Assembly: GCF_020382885.2 (NCBI RefSeq)
Contig: NC_058499.1
Location: forward strand, 8,107,872-8,171,871
Direction: 5' to 3'
Origin: Scatophagus argus
Lineage: Eukaryota; Chordata; Actinopteri; Scatophagidae
Length of the DNA stretch: 64,000 bases
The notes beneath the pieces are model-generated. The model made no database searches. It was not told where the DNA came from and saw nothing but the letters and a program-made list of their open reading frames with translations. This document shows, piece by piece, positions 41,771 to 53,737 of this stretch (its first letter is position 1; every line of letters begins with the position of its first letter). The translations under genes were made by a program, and so were the position numbers.

Positions 41771-43365
41771 CGCCAGGTTCCGCGGGAGGTGAGCTGGGAG
41801 ACCACAGAGCTTTGAGATGGGATAAAACCATCCCAGGCCTCACGATGTTGTTGCCCAGTTTGCCCATCCCGCAACCTCCCATCTGTTTCTGCCAAACCAC
41901 GGGAGGAATTTCAGGAGTGTTGGCTCAGCTCAATTTACCATGGCTCAGCACAGCACCGCACTGCTTCCCTTCCTACTCTCATACAGATCTGGAAGTACAG
42001 AGGGGGAAGATGCTCATCAGAAGTTGTCACTGTGGAAGCCATGTTCAGCTTGGGTCATGGCTGTCTGGCAGACAAACAAGAAGCAGCTGGTCTGGGAAGT
42101 GCCACACTAAAAGGAACTCTTTATTGAAGCTGCTATCACTTTGGACTGTGAGCGTCGTGAGACAAGGACGCTCCGCTTTATGCCTTGTGTAAATATCCCG
42201 CCTGGAACTGCTGAGTGGAGTCATGTTATGCAAGTGAAATATAAGCTTCAAGCTGCGCTAAATAATTGTGACATCATCTGCACTCTGAACTTCTTGCCGT
42301 TTTGACAGCTCTCTTTAATTTGCTGTGGTATTTGCTGCAATGGCTCGCAGGGTAATAACTCTCAACGGTGTGACAGTATGTGTTATCTCTTTGCTTTAAA
42401 CTGCGTGGACATTGAATATGAGCGGGATGGTGTGCTTTCAAGGGCCGGTGCATTGCACTAACGTATTGGATTATTTATTTTCTTATAATATATTACGACT
42501 TTTTTTTGTAAGAATACCACTTGCATAGATTGTGCAAATGCGTTATTAGATTGGACTGAAAAGTTATTGAATTGAATGGTGGAGATACAGTATCTAATAG
42601 TTGTTACTTTGTAATTGCTGTTTTATTTGATTAACTAATCTTGACGTGACTGTGAAGTCCTCCTCGACCACAGGAGGGCAACTCGGTGTTGTTGCTGTGT
42701 GACCAGTTCTCAGGGATGTGCTCCAACATGAAGCTAACCAAACCCCCCTCTCAGAGCGATCAGACGCTGCTGATGGGGATGGTGAAACAGTTGAGAATTA
42801 AAACCTCCAAGTACTGCATAATGTTTGAATGTGCCATCGGGAGAGTTGGACATATGCTTCCCTTCTTTGAATCCATCATTGTTGACCGTGTGAGAGTAAT
42901 CTAACTTGAACGCATTGTTTTTCCCTTTAAAAACCTTGAATTATATCTGGATTTAAAGAAAGTGTTCATCAAGAAAGTGCGCATTCGTGTCTGCCGTTGA
43001 AAAAAAAAAAAAAAGTCAATCGACCAATGAATGCAAATGTATCTCAATTGTTCCCGCTGTAAAATCATGAGATCAGTAGTGTACAGTTCAGTAGTTGTAT
43101 TGCTCGTGCTCTGCTTTCGCTCACCAAGTGGCTGCTCTGAAAACGGTTCACTCGCCGTGTGTTTAATCACTGTGCTTTCATACCATCCCGTTGAATTTAG
43201 CAGACAAACTCTTTCTCCTTCTCTTCCCCTCCCGCTCGCTTTCTAGAGACCTCCACACAGGGAAGAGAGGTGATCTGTCTTTCTCTACGGTACCTCAGTT
43301 TCATTTTCAACATGAGTGGGGGAAGGAAAAAAAAAAAACAATAAAAAACTGTCCATCAGATTATG
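41771..43365 (+). other. camk1d: camk1d 3' untranslated region
   Basis: It follows TGA at 41768-41770. The best poly(A) signal is AATAAA at 43340-43345, although it directly follows a 12-A tract. An open frame of 72 codons at 42686-42904 has no recognisable product. The region is otherwise unremarkable. Confidence 0.5.
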
Positions 43366-44558
43366 ACCAACATCGAGGGTTTTGCCGTCTTGAATTATCT
43401 GAAAATGTTGTGGTGAATAATATATATATTTTTTTTTGAGCCTCTACATTGCTGTTCAAATCTCAACAACACAGTTATCTTAGGTCGTGAGTGTTTATTT
43501 TTGTCTTCCTTATACACCCCCCCCCCCAAAAACAAAAAAAAAAAGAAATCAGAAAGCAAAATATGAAACAATGAAAGCCCCTTGGTATGCATGTATTACA
43601 TATTGTTGGAAAAAAATGTACTTTGGGGTTGTAGAAGTTCATGTATTAAAAAAGAGGCTTGTTTGCAAGTGTCTTTGCTTCTTCTTCTTCTTGACATGGA
43701 GTAAATATGGAGTTAGTACGCATTTATTACGGTAAAAAATATAACTGAATACAGTTTTTGTTGTTTAAATGATTATGTGAAGAGATTATACTAATGTTAT
43801 CACAAGTGAGTACATAAAGTAAATACAGAGTAGATACATATATATCTAGTTAAATACAGTATAATCACACACATTCTGCTCCTGGTAAAATGAAATCATT
43901 GCACATCTGTTTAACTCCTTGAACAGCTAAAAAAACAAAAACATACTAAACATTGTTTTAAAAGCTCAATACTCGTACTTTTTAAAGAATTTCTTACGAT
44001 ACCAGAGAGTTCTGCTGTTAAAAACAATGGATTTTCGTTTGCTCTAACCCTTTGATAGGTGTTGAATGCTCCACAATCACCATTTAATCTTGCCTGGATT
44101 GTTATAACAGGTTGTTTAACAGGAACCTTCACAGTCTCTAACTGAACCCATACAAAAGTCACTTGTCTGTCACTTATCTTTTCTTTGCCAGACTGATGTC
44201 AACTTATCTAGTGTAAATACTTGCTGTTTCTTTTTTTTTTTTCTCCATCCTCTATAACAGCACACGATTTCTTCAAGTCATCTTGGGTTTCAGAGAATTG
44301 TGATTACGGCCTTTTTCACATTTTATAGACAAACTGAAAAAACATGAATCAACAATTAATAATTGTTATCTATAGCTCTGAACCAAAGACATGTATATTT
44401 GTTAATCTGTTGCCCATAACGTATAAAACATAAAATATTTCCTTATTGTGCACCTTAACAGTGTTTTATGGTCATTCATTTTGTCACCACTAATAAATCC
44501 AATCCTAGTTTGTTGCAAAGGGAAAAAGCTATCACTTCAGCACCTGTAAGTTATTGCT
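43366..44558. other. Spacer between the convergent genes camk1d and ucma
   Basis: AT-rich DNA with short homopolymers. No exon, RNA gene or clear repeat was recognised on either strand. Confidence 0.6.
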
Positions 44559-44791
44559 TTTAATAAGACAAAAATGTTTCTTTAAAAAAAAATGAAAATG
44601 TTTACAATTATTACTCTTCTTCTTACTTTGTCTTGTACAGCAGTTGGGTTTCGTGGGATCCCCAAACAAGTCAAGCTGCTGTCAACAACAAGAGTTAGAA
44701 ACAAATCTAAAAGCTGGTGTGAAAATCTCATTTTCATGCAAAAGCCTCATTGCATAGTGAAAGATGTTGCTTTGAAAGACCTCGTCAGCTC
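44559..44791 (-). other. ucma: Probable ucma 3' untranslated region
   Basis: On the minus strand, ATTAAA (44559-44564), a common variant poly(A) signal, lies about 230 bases after the ucma stop. No AATAAA occurs closer. The 3' end is therefore a guess. Confidence 0.4.
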
Positions 44792-47700
44792 TCAGATGGA
44801 GTGACGGTTGTACTCGTGTGGAGGATGCATCCCGTCGTAGTGAAACTCCCTCCACTGCTCGGTGCTCTCTCTGGTCCTCTCGTCTTGTTCTGGGGGGGTT
44901 AGGCAGAATTTCATCAGTTCAATGAGCTGGTAGAGTGAATGAACTCTTCCCTCTCAGCTTCATCAGACATCAGAGTTTGCATACCATCGTGGTCTTCCTC
45001 GGCGTAGCTCTCAAACTCGTTCCTCTTCTCCTCGTGAAACTCTCTCTTGCGCTCGTCTGCAGCCAGAATCTGCCTCTGCTCAGCTGGAAGGACGGAGGAG
45101 TTTGGTGGTGAATTAAATTAGCACATAAAATGATAAAAATTAAAAAACAAATATCTCTGATTCAGTAGTTTATTGGCATTTCAAGCCAGCTACTCGTGAA
45201 GCAGGATGGAAATCAGACACAGGACTCAGCAGAGACACTGGAAAAGATTTCGGCAGACATCACCAACAACTTGTCACTGTGATTAAATCAGGCTTTATTG
45301 ATTCATTATTACCAATGTTAGGTATATTGCCTTGGATTTACCTGATAACTGAAGGCCATTCGAGGGATTTTTAGAGCCTGACATGCTTCAGAGAACTCAG
45401 TTAAATTGAATTAAGTAGCCTGCAGCCTTCAAAAACTCATCACAACTATGAATATAAGTTCACTGAAGGCTGTTAAAGACCAGTCTGGAAATAAACTGCA
45501 TGAACACAATGACAACGTCACAAAACTACAACCTCAAAAAATACCCCAGATGCACATAGAAAGAATTCGTTTAATTTAAAGGATAGGTTCACGTTTTTTT
45601 TCCTCCACTGAGTCCATCTTCTTACAAAACTCACCCGCCTTCAAATACACTGGAGTTGTCCTTTATGTCTATGACGAAACTTTATTGACAGAGGACAAAA
45701 TCCACGGTTCCATTTGAAAATACATTATTAAGTTCAGCAGGCACGAATATGAATGAGGCACATCCGCATTACGGTCTCTTTAGTTGGGACTGATTCCACT
45801 TTGGTGTTAATATTACTACAGAGAAGTGAGGCCAGTGATTTCAGTCAGCCTGCATGTGACCTCTGACCAGCTGCACTGGATGTCTGAAGAAGACCAGAAA
45901 ACATTAGTCCGTCAAGTGCGGGCAAGTCAGTGAAACTCATAAACTGACCGAAGTAACACTAGAAAGAGCCATCGGCTGAGATAGGAAAGGTTTGAGATAG
46001 CAATGCTAACCTTTCCAAAAAAGTCAGGTTGCAACTTTGACCTTTTACCAGGACTCCCAGCACAAGTCTGAACCTGCAGTGGGAGCCTGAATTCAAGTCA
46101 CTTTGTTTTGGATTACAAGGTTTAATGTTTGTATGGTTGGCCATGCGATTGACTGGCGACCAGTCCAGGGTGTATCCCGCCTCTCGCCCGTAGTCAGCTG
46201 GGATAGGCTCCAGCTCCTCCGCGACCCTGACGGATAAGCGGTATAGAAAATGGATGGATGGATGGATGTTTGTATGGTTTCCTGATGGACTTTAGACCAG
46301 GATTTGGGACTCACGTAAAAGAATGAGTAGTGAGACAAAAACCCCAGACGGTAGCATTAGAGTCTGTTGTCTACATCTGCATGTCAAGACTTCATTTCAA
46401 AAATTGCACATCACCTCATCTTTCCACTGAAACAGCTAATACGTGTATCAGATATGTGCCTTTGCAGATTTAATTTTCCTGTCAGCGAGATGTTGTGCTT
46501 TCATGTCATCATACGGCAGGAGAGGCTCTCCAAAGCCAGCACAATTTATTTGTCTTGCTTTTTTACTTGGTTTTTCTCTGACCCCTCTCTGCCTGTGGGT
46601 CGACACATTCCACATTCAGCTCCCAACTGCGCACCCACTCACTCGTCCATCTCGGTCTTTTTCACTGTGTTTTACTGTGTTTTGTGTTCATTTTTATGTC
46701 TAGTTTTAGCCGCACAAAGTGTCCTCTCGGCACGCACACACAGACACACACACATCAGAGCAGCAGTCTCGCTGTGTGCTCTCACCTTCCTGCTGGCAGA
46801 GCTGTGCAGAACAGCGCAGTTAAATCACTCGAGAATGTCAAACACTGTACACTGTGTGAATTCTCACAACATTTGTAAGGAGAATATTCACTGATACAGT
46901 CGTCTGAGGGGTGTGTGTGTGTCAGTTCCATGATTCCTGTTGAGGAGACAGGAAGCAGAGCTGCTGTGTGACCAGGCAGGTCTGAATCTGGTTCAAGAAA
47001 ACGGTTAACAGCTGCTGGCCGCCTCGGTCATAAAAACACTCATTAACGCGTTTGCTCACAGTCCGTTCAACGTGCAAAAAAGAACAATGTCGACTGTTTT
47101 CATTACTATACAGTGTCTCCTTATGCTGAGCATGGCGACCAAAGAAAAGTCTTATTTCAAGCCAATGACTTGGCACTATTATTTATTTTTTTACCTTCTG
47201 GTCAATGCTTTGATTGTCTGATGTCTGGTGCTTTTGTGTTGGTCTAAACTGATTCAAGAGCCTGTTGATCAATCCAATCAGATTCATAGGCTTCAATTAG
47301 AATCAAAAGTGATTTTGCCGACACTAATGCAGCAGTCTGCTGGATTTTATTTTTTTGTTTGTTTGTTGTTGTTGATTTTTTTGCACATGAGGAGGTAAAG
47401 CTGCACTGGATTGCTCACAGATCTTTAACAGAGTTGTTTTCTTGCTTTAAGAGGTAATAACTGCACGACAAGGCTTTGCATACCGTGAAATTTTAAAGAC
47501 CACCGCGTACGATCAACTACTACTGAATGTGAAGAAATGAAAGAAAATATTAATTACTTCTACTCACTTTTTAAAAACAATAGTAATTAATTTGGGGTTT
47601 CTGAAAATGAGAATAGATGGTGGATTTATTAATATAAATTTGAATGCAACATAATGACTTCCATTATGACATAACAGTGAAGAAGTGTGAGTGTAATTCT

Positions 47701-48237
47701 GCTTTCTGCTGCCAAAATGTCCTGCTTAATGCCAACAATTACCACCCTTGGCTGATCAGACCTCGGTCCAAACTCAAACAGACCCAGAGTGAACTCACCG
47801 TTAATTTCATCCTGAGACTTCACACCGCGTCTGCTGCGTCTTCTGAAGAAGTTCAAGGCATCTGCCTCCTTCATGAAGATCCTCTTCAGGGGACCTGCAG
47901 TGGCAGCAGCAAAGCAGGAGGAGGTTCAGCTCACAACGCGAAAGGAGCATAAATGGAGAAGCTATGGAAGAGATGCAGCTGATGCAGCTCCTCACCTTGT
48001 GGGTCTTTGGTGTTGCCTGTGCTGCTGGGCACAGCTGCAGAGTCAGCCCCTGGAGACACTGGGTCAGAGGACAAAACATGAAAGCTCTAAATTAGAACAG
48101 ACAGAATCCAGGCTCCCATGCTTACCTCTCTGTGAAAAACAAAGAAAACAAACAGCTATCCTCACTGCATCAGACTCACAAGAAAGAGCAAGAAGCACAG
48201 CGAGGAGAGCCAGGAGGGTCGCGTACGTCCGGGACAT
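44792..48237 (-). CDS. ucma: UCMA / Gla-rich protein, secreted cartilage matrix protein (complete, 134 aa)
   Basis: Five minus-strand exons in reading order: 48237-48180, 48049-47996, 47894-47799, 45083-44985, 44889-44792; 405 nt, all GT-AG, all junctions phase 1. UCMA is secreted by cartilage, and its glutamates are gamma-carboxylated to bind calcium and limit mineralisation. Visible here: a signal peptide ([20 protein letters not shown], likely cut after WA at 20-21); a basic furin-type site RRRSRR at 55-60 where the propeptide is expected to be cut; and a mature part of 74 aa with 16 Glu, ending [11 protein letters not shown]...YNRHSI, very like other vertebrate UCMA proteins (human 138 aa). 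There is no upstream gene on the same strand. A second, stronger-looking donor downstream in exon 1 keeps the frame (see findings). Intron 3 (45084-47798) carries a repeat. Confidence 0.94.
45084..47798 (-). other. ucma: ucma intron 3 (2.7 kb)
   Basis: This intron separates the furin-site exon from the Gla-domain exons. Apart from the retro-inserted repeat at 46125-46279 I see no feature. The 175-codon plus-strand frame at 46367-46894 has no family resemblance, and its right part is CA-rich. Confidence 0.7.
46125..46279 (+). mobile_element. 5'-truncated retroelement tail with 14-bp target-site duplication
   Basis: The body at 46139-46265 (GATTGACTGGCGACCAGTCC, then GGATAAGCGGTATAGAAAAT and a GATG tail) is the 3' part of the same element found more fully at 48524-48887. 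It is flanked by the direct repeat ATGTTTGTATGGTT at 46125-46138 and 46266-46279. It sits in ucma intron 3, antisense to that gene. Confidence 0.85.
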
Positions 48238-48511
48238 CTTTACTTCTGTGTCTGGATTGCTGAGAGATACGACTAGTGAGGCAGACCAGGAGGGAGAGGT
48301 GAGTAAGACGTATGTGAGAGGTTGGGTGGGAGTCTGCAGGAATGTTGACTGCTTGTCAGAGAAGAGTGAGGGAGGGACCGCACAGATCTGATAAGAAGCT
48401 GGATCCTACAAACAACACAGACTGTTTCCAAGTGATAGGAAGGTGCTGAGGATTTCATTTAGACATGACAGAGTTATTGTGCACCTTAAAGCACTTTTTT
48501 TTTTCATTCAT

Positions 48512-48899
48512 TGTACTTCAATTTATGGGCGGCACGGTGGTGCAGTGGTTAGCACTGTCGCCTCATAGCAAGAGGGTTCCACGTTCGAATCCCGGTCTGG
48601 GCCCTTCTATGTGGAGTTCGCATGTTCTCCCTGTGCCTGCGTGGGTTTTCTCCAGGTACTCCGGCTTCCTCCCACAATACCAAAAACATGCACATTAGGT
48701 TAATTGGCTACTCTACATTGCCCCTAAGTGTGAGTGTGAGAGTGTGTGGTTGTCTGTCTTTGTGTGTTGGCCCTGCGATTGACTGGCGACCAGTCCAGGG
48801 TGTACCCCGCCTCTTGCTTGTAGTTAGCTGGGATAGGCTCCAGCCTCCTGCGATCCTCATGGATAAGCGGTATAGAAAATGGATGGATGTACTTCAATT
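48512..48899 (+). mobile_element. Full-length tRNA-derived SINE with 12-bp target-site duplication
   Basis: The head GGCGGCACGGTGGTGCAGTG contains a pol III A box (TGGTGCAGTGG, 48538-48548) and a B box (CGTTCGAATCC, 48582-48592, 10 of 11 to consensus). The body and 3' tail (GATTGACTGGCGACCAGTCC, GGATAAGCGGTATAGAAAAT, GATG repeats) follow. The flanks TGTACTTCAATT at 48512-48523 and 48888-48899 are a direct repeat, marking a clean target-primed insertion. It lies about 290 bp upstream of the ucma start codon, in the gap shared with cdk17, so it may affect either promoter. The 99-codon frame at 48622-48921 is from this element. Confidence 0.85.
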
Positions 48900-50132
48900 A
48901 ATGTCCTGGGTAAATCTGTAAGGGCAAATCTTACAGAGCTCCCTGTAGAAATCATTGCCTGAATATCTACCTCTGGTTAATACCTTCATGTGCAGCTGGA
49001 GCAGGAATGATGCCCCTCAACAAGGCCGCTCTCTCTGCTTCTGCAGAAAGTCCTGCCAGAAAGTATGCAGTCTTCTGTTTGCTGAAGTTTTTTCCCCACC
49101 TGAATTCTGGCTGTGCCCCAGAAAACAGTGAATGTTTAAATTGTTTTGTGGGGTAATCTGAGGTGGAGGGATTTCTGCTCCAGGAAGTGAGAGGAAATCA
49201 GAGGGTTTCAAAGTATGTGTAGTCAGTTTGCTTGAGTAAGTGAAGAAAGTATGAAAACATTTTCATTTGCAGCAACTGAATGTCAGTGCTGCAAATCAGG
49301 AGGAGACAATTCGCTGAACAATGAGGAAAATTATATTAATAACAATAGCTCATTTACTTTACACTATATGTATAAAGCAGAAGTATAATCAAGTCAAAAT
49401 GATAATCAGTTGTGAATGGGGTGCATACTGTCTTTTTTATTTCACATTCACATTTTTTAATCATCGGAAAATCAGTTCATACATCAAGAAGTACTGACAT
49501 CCTTTGCTTAAGTAAAAGTAACTTTACCACAGTGTACAAATACTCTGCTACAAGTAAAAGTCCTGCATTTGAAATTCTACTCAGAGTGTGCTTATATTTA
49601 CTACTTTGTTTGCTGTTTTATTTGAATGTGTTTGAAGCATCACTCTTACATGAGTAAGAATATAACCACGTACATCTTTAAAATCTCTTTGTGGGGTCAG
49701 AAAAACAGCCTGCGTTCAGCTTTGTGATGATGTATTTTCAAACTAACCCAAGAAGGTTTTTAAATTGTTTATTTAGCAAAGGTATAAGGAGACTTTAAGA
49801 GAACTTCAGGAAAACTTAATCATTCCGTTTTTTCATTCAGAATCACCACTTTTGGAAATATATAGTTTTCACTGGACAGGATGGGTTGGAAAATTTGTAA
49901 TCTGAAAAGTGACTAAACCTGTTGGGCAAATGTTGCAAAAATAAAAATAAAAAATAAGTAAAAAATATAATATTTGCCTCCAAGACGTAGTGTGGCAGAA
50001 TTATAAAGTTGCTAAAGCTGGAAACACTCATGTAATACTTCGAATTTGTTCTTGAATAAATATACATTTTTGCAATTTAATAAACATCTCTTATTAGACG
50101 TGTGAGTGATAAATAGGACTGCAGCTACTCGT
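48900..50132. other. ucma-cdk17 intergenic gap
   Basis: AT-rich DNA between two divergent genes, with no exon recognised. It contains the MITE fragment at about 49486-49600 and grades into CpG-rich sequence after 50100. Confidence 0.55.
49486..49600. repeat. MITE fragment, same family as 26465-26767
   Basis: The blocks AAGTACTGACATCCTTTG, CTTAAGTAAAAGTAAC and CTACAAGTAAAAGTCCTGCA are the reverse-complement end of the fish MITE seen in camk1d intron 1. Neither boundary is sharp. Confidence 0.5.
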
Positions 50133-50147
50133 CCAGCAGGGGGCGCC
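50133..50147 (+). promoter_or_regulatory. CTCF-type core motif between ucma and cdk17
   Basis: CCAGCAGGGGGCGCC fits the vertebrate CTCF consensus CCASYAGRKGGCRSY at all 15 positions. It sits at the left edge of the CpG-rich cdk17 promoter region and about 1.9 kb from the ucma start. Binding is inferred from the motif only. Confidence 0.5.
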
Positions 50148-50199
50148 GCCGGGTGGCACTGACAGCCTCTGTTGCCTTTTCCGGCACCAACCGTTAGGT

Positions 50200-50598
50200 G
50201 TCGCTGTGTCCCCGCTGGCATTTTGATGACACGGCTGGTGTGGTGGCAGGCAGGCAGCGTCAGCAGGCAGAGGACACACTCAGATCAACCGCTAAGCAGC
50301 ACCGCGTCTCTCACACTGCCATGGTCTCTCCGAGCGAAAAATACACCGATAGCGCTTCCTTTTTTCTACCAGGAGTGAAACTTTAACCCCCCCCAAAAAA
50401 ACAAAGCCATGCTGCTGGACGCTACAAGCCCGCGGACATAAGCGACACTGAAGATCTGAAAGTAGCCACCACCACACGGAAACCACAAAGAAGAACCAGT
50501 CGCCGCTTTTCTTCACGGTCGAAAGGAAAGACGGCATCCGGCCTGAGAAGAAGCTCCGAGGTCGGGGACTCCGGTCGGAGCAACGCTCATCGTTTCTG
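50200..50598 (+). other. cdk17: cdk17 5' non-coding exon 1 (start approximate)
   Basis: CpG-rich sequence ends in a strong donor, TCTG then GTGAGT, at 50598/50599. The next acceptor in the same direction that leads into a conserved coding exon is at 60373/60374. The exon holds two uORFs: 50321-50386 (21 codons, ATG in strong context, GCCATGG) and 50409-50441 (10 codons). The first stops in the same frame as the main ATG; after that stop the frame stays open into exon 2. The 5' boundary is a guess. Confidence 0.5.
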
Positions 50599-53500
50599 GT
50601 GAGTGTCCTCTAAAATTTCGGCGTAGTTTCTGTGAATTTACCACAGCGAAACAGCGGCGAGACGAGAAGCGTTCACACCACCCTGCGCTGACACAAAACG
50701 GGCTTAACAATGTTTACTTCACTGCCCTCGGCGTGAATGCAGCCGCTTGTTGTGTGAGCCGTTCACTCACCGGTGAATGGCCGCATTTAACTAAAACAAA
50801 CAGCGAGGTTAACCAACTTACATGCAGCATGCACACCAATGGAAAACTAAGTTCAGAGTGGTTAATGGTTTATCGTTTCCTCCCCGCACGGTTAAATATT
50901 CGTGTCAGCTTTGTCGTTAAATACCACCAACACAAACAGTCGTCCGGCTCGTTTGTCACTCGTCTGAATGAGGTTTGGTTGTAAAAGGTAGGGCTGGCGA
51001 GTTGCTCTGCATGTGTCGTCTTGCATGGTTGCTCCCAAAACATTCACTGACCCACATTTCACAGATGTCCCTTCTGTGTGATCCAAAAAAGCATTTTTTT
51101 CACCACCTCAAACTTCTTGACGCAGTCGCGCAAACTGTACCAGCCTGTGAGCTGACTCACAGTCGGTGTGAGGGCCAGGACAGGAGCCGGCATGGGGAAA
51201 CGGTTTGAGAAGAAGTCCCTGCAGTTTCTAAGAACCTCACCCCAAGAGGCAGCTTTCGTTGAGTTCCTGCACTCCTGTCTTCCACAGATATGTGCATATG
51301 GGAGTTATGCTGTGTTAAGTGTCTGCGTGGGTGAGAGATGAGTGTCAAGTTAGCAGGATGTCCGAAAGGAAGGCATCATTGTTCTGGAGGTGGGGGAGGG
51401 ATATTCATGGTGAACCTATGAGGAAGTTTATTTGGTGTCAGAACACCCAGGAGCACATGTGGTTACATATTTATTACCACGTTTACCGTATTGTCCTGTA
51501 TGTACGAGTTATGTTGTTAACAGCTTACCTATTGTGACACAAAAAAATGCCCAACAGAATTTCCAGTAGCCCAATTTTGTCATCTTCCTTTTTCCTGTTT
51601 TGTCTAAAAACATTCAATTTATGATAACAAGGAACTGAGAGAATCAATAAATGTTCACATTTAAGAAGTTAAGACCAGCAAATTTTTGGCACTACTTCAG
51701 TCTAATTCTTTCAGCCGTTGGTAACCTGAGATCATATTATCATGTTTTGTTTCTGCTGATAGTCAGATAATAACTGGTGGGCTTGAATTGGCACCCTGCC
51801 TACTATTTATATTAGAAAATGAAGTATGTTACCATAAATGGCTGTTGTATTTTGATACTGCTGCCGAGTTTCTGTACTGACATTAATTTCTCAAACGCCG
51901 TCTAGCAGTCGAACCAGAACTTTGCTGGTTAGTTAAAAATGTGATTTGAAGACATTTGTTAGTCCTGTGCTACGGAAACATTTTGGCCTGCACCGAGACA
52001 CGTACTGAGGTTCGATTCCCAGTCATAATTGTCACTGTTTACAGGTAGTGTTGTTCTGCTGATGGCTGAATGAAAGAGCTGTTGTAGCACTTTCTCTCAT
52101 TTCCTGAGAGCAGGTTTCAGTTTGTCAGCCGCAAGCTGTTGAGCTTCCTTGCAAAGATGCACGCCATCCAGGAGCTTCAGGGCATGTCTCAGTTTTGGGC
52201 TCAGAATACTGTGTGTTTAGCCTGGTGCCTGCAGGAGGGCAGGGAACTGTTTGGTGACAGGGTGCCCGTGTGTGTGTTGGTTTGACATGGGGTCGTTCCC
52301 TTGGTGAAGGCCTTGGGGATGGTGGTTGGCTGGGTAACCTGACCTGCTGTGAAACAGCTGTAGCCACATGGTACTGATCCCTTGAGTCCCAGTGCAGATC
52401 AGATGATGGTCCAGTATGTGTATGGGTGGGTGGGTGTGTGTGTGCAATCGCATGTGAGTGTACACATACATGGATGTGTTTTTGCCAGAGATTAATTTTC
52501 CGCTTGAATACACAGAACAATTTCAAACAACATAGACAGATTTTTTTTTTTTTGTGATTTTAACTCCTTCTGTAAGGTTTTGCTAACACAACTCTGTGTC
52601 CTCTCTGGGTGTGTGAGCTCATGTTTAAGCAGTAGGCCAAGACAGCTGGCTGAAGGTTAATGTGTCACTGCTCTCTGGGGAGCAGCTGCTATGTCACAGG
52701 CACCACTCATGTCTATAGATAGCCATGAATACAAACTCTTCCTCTTTTCTCTGCTGCATTAACACCAGAACCCTGACAGCGGCATTCAGGCCCGGCCTCT
52801 CGCATGCATTCGCCCCATAAGACAAGTGCTGCCTGAAAGGTTTGGCCGCCTCCACTCCCTGATTCTGTAAGTCTGAAGTGTGAATCTGGACGTGTGTGGT
52901 GGTAGCAAAGACCCCACTGCAGCTGCGGAGCCAGCTGGCCCAAGAGCCTGTTTGATTGAGTTATACAGTAATAACTTACACCGCATATGTGGGCAGTCAT
53001 CTGCAGTGTAAATGTCTGAGACAGGTGAGGGACAAATATTGCCCCTTTTCCCGTCACTCTTGGCAGGATTTGGAGACGCGGTCTGAACACTTGTCTGGTC
53101 TTTATTTGGAAGCGAACACACACACACAAATGCACCTTCATCCAAACAGCATTATTACAGCCAGCATAGCTTTGCATGTGTGCTTAGGTGTTTATAATTA
53201 AGTTCTCACTTGTTAATGAAAATCATATTAAATCCATTTGTTTTGTTTAGCTGAATTTAGAAACCCTCAGGCCCACTCAGTCTTGGCGCTGAAGGTTTTT
53301 CTAATCAGGGACTGAGAAAGGAGACCACCGTTCAACGGCTAAAAATACGTTTTGAGTTCCTTCCTAATAAGATGATCAATTTTCCATTTGATTCAAAGCT
53401 TAGCGAGTTTCTCACCACTCATAAGTGGGAAAGAAAAAGTTTTCCCACATTAATTTGATTTTATCTAAATACATGCATCCATAAAAGGTCAGTTGGCTTG

Positions 53501-53737
53501 ACTGAAACTGGCCAAGAGCTTCTCTTTTTAGCTTCTCAAATGTGATGATTTGTTCCGTTTCATATCATTGTAAAACAAATATCTTTGTGTTTTGAAGTGT
53601 TGGTTGGACAGAGCATGAAATTTGAGGACAACACTTTGGACTCAAAATGAATAATAAGTTATAGGATTCAGACTAAATTATTTTTGCGAGCAGCTATCGT
53701 GCCAGTTTCTTTCATGATTAAGCGATCGAGTCCATGA

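Noticed and set aside
42686..42904. 72-codon frame in the camk1d 3'UTR
   Set aside because: No homology recognised and no splice sites linking it to a transcript; kept as 3'UTR.
46367..46894. 175-codon plus-strand frame in ucma intron 3
   Set aside because: Cys/Ser/Phe-rich with no domain, and a CA-rich stretch in its right part; looks like a chance frame.
48126..48129. A four-base micro-exon (AGAG) between ucma exons 1 and 2
   Set aside because: Flanked by plausible AG and GT, but joining it after the short exon 1 creates an immediate stop (T|AG). Reading the same sites as an extended exon 1 keeps the frame.
47873..48391. 172-codon plus-strand frame
   Set aside because: It is antisense to ucma exons 1-3, which are well supported on the minus strand.
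48622..48921. 99-codon plus-strand frame near ucma
   Set aside because: Entirely within the SINE.
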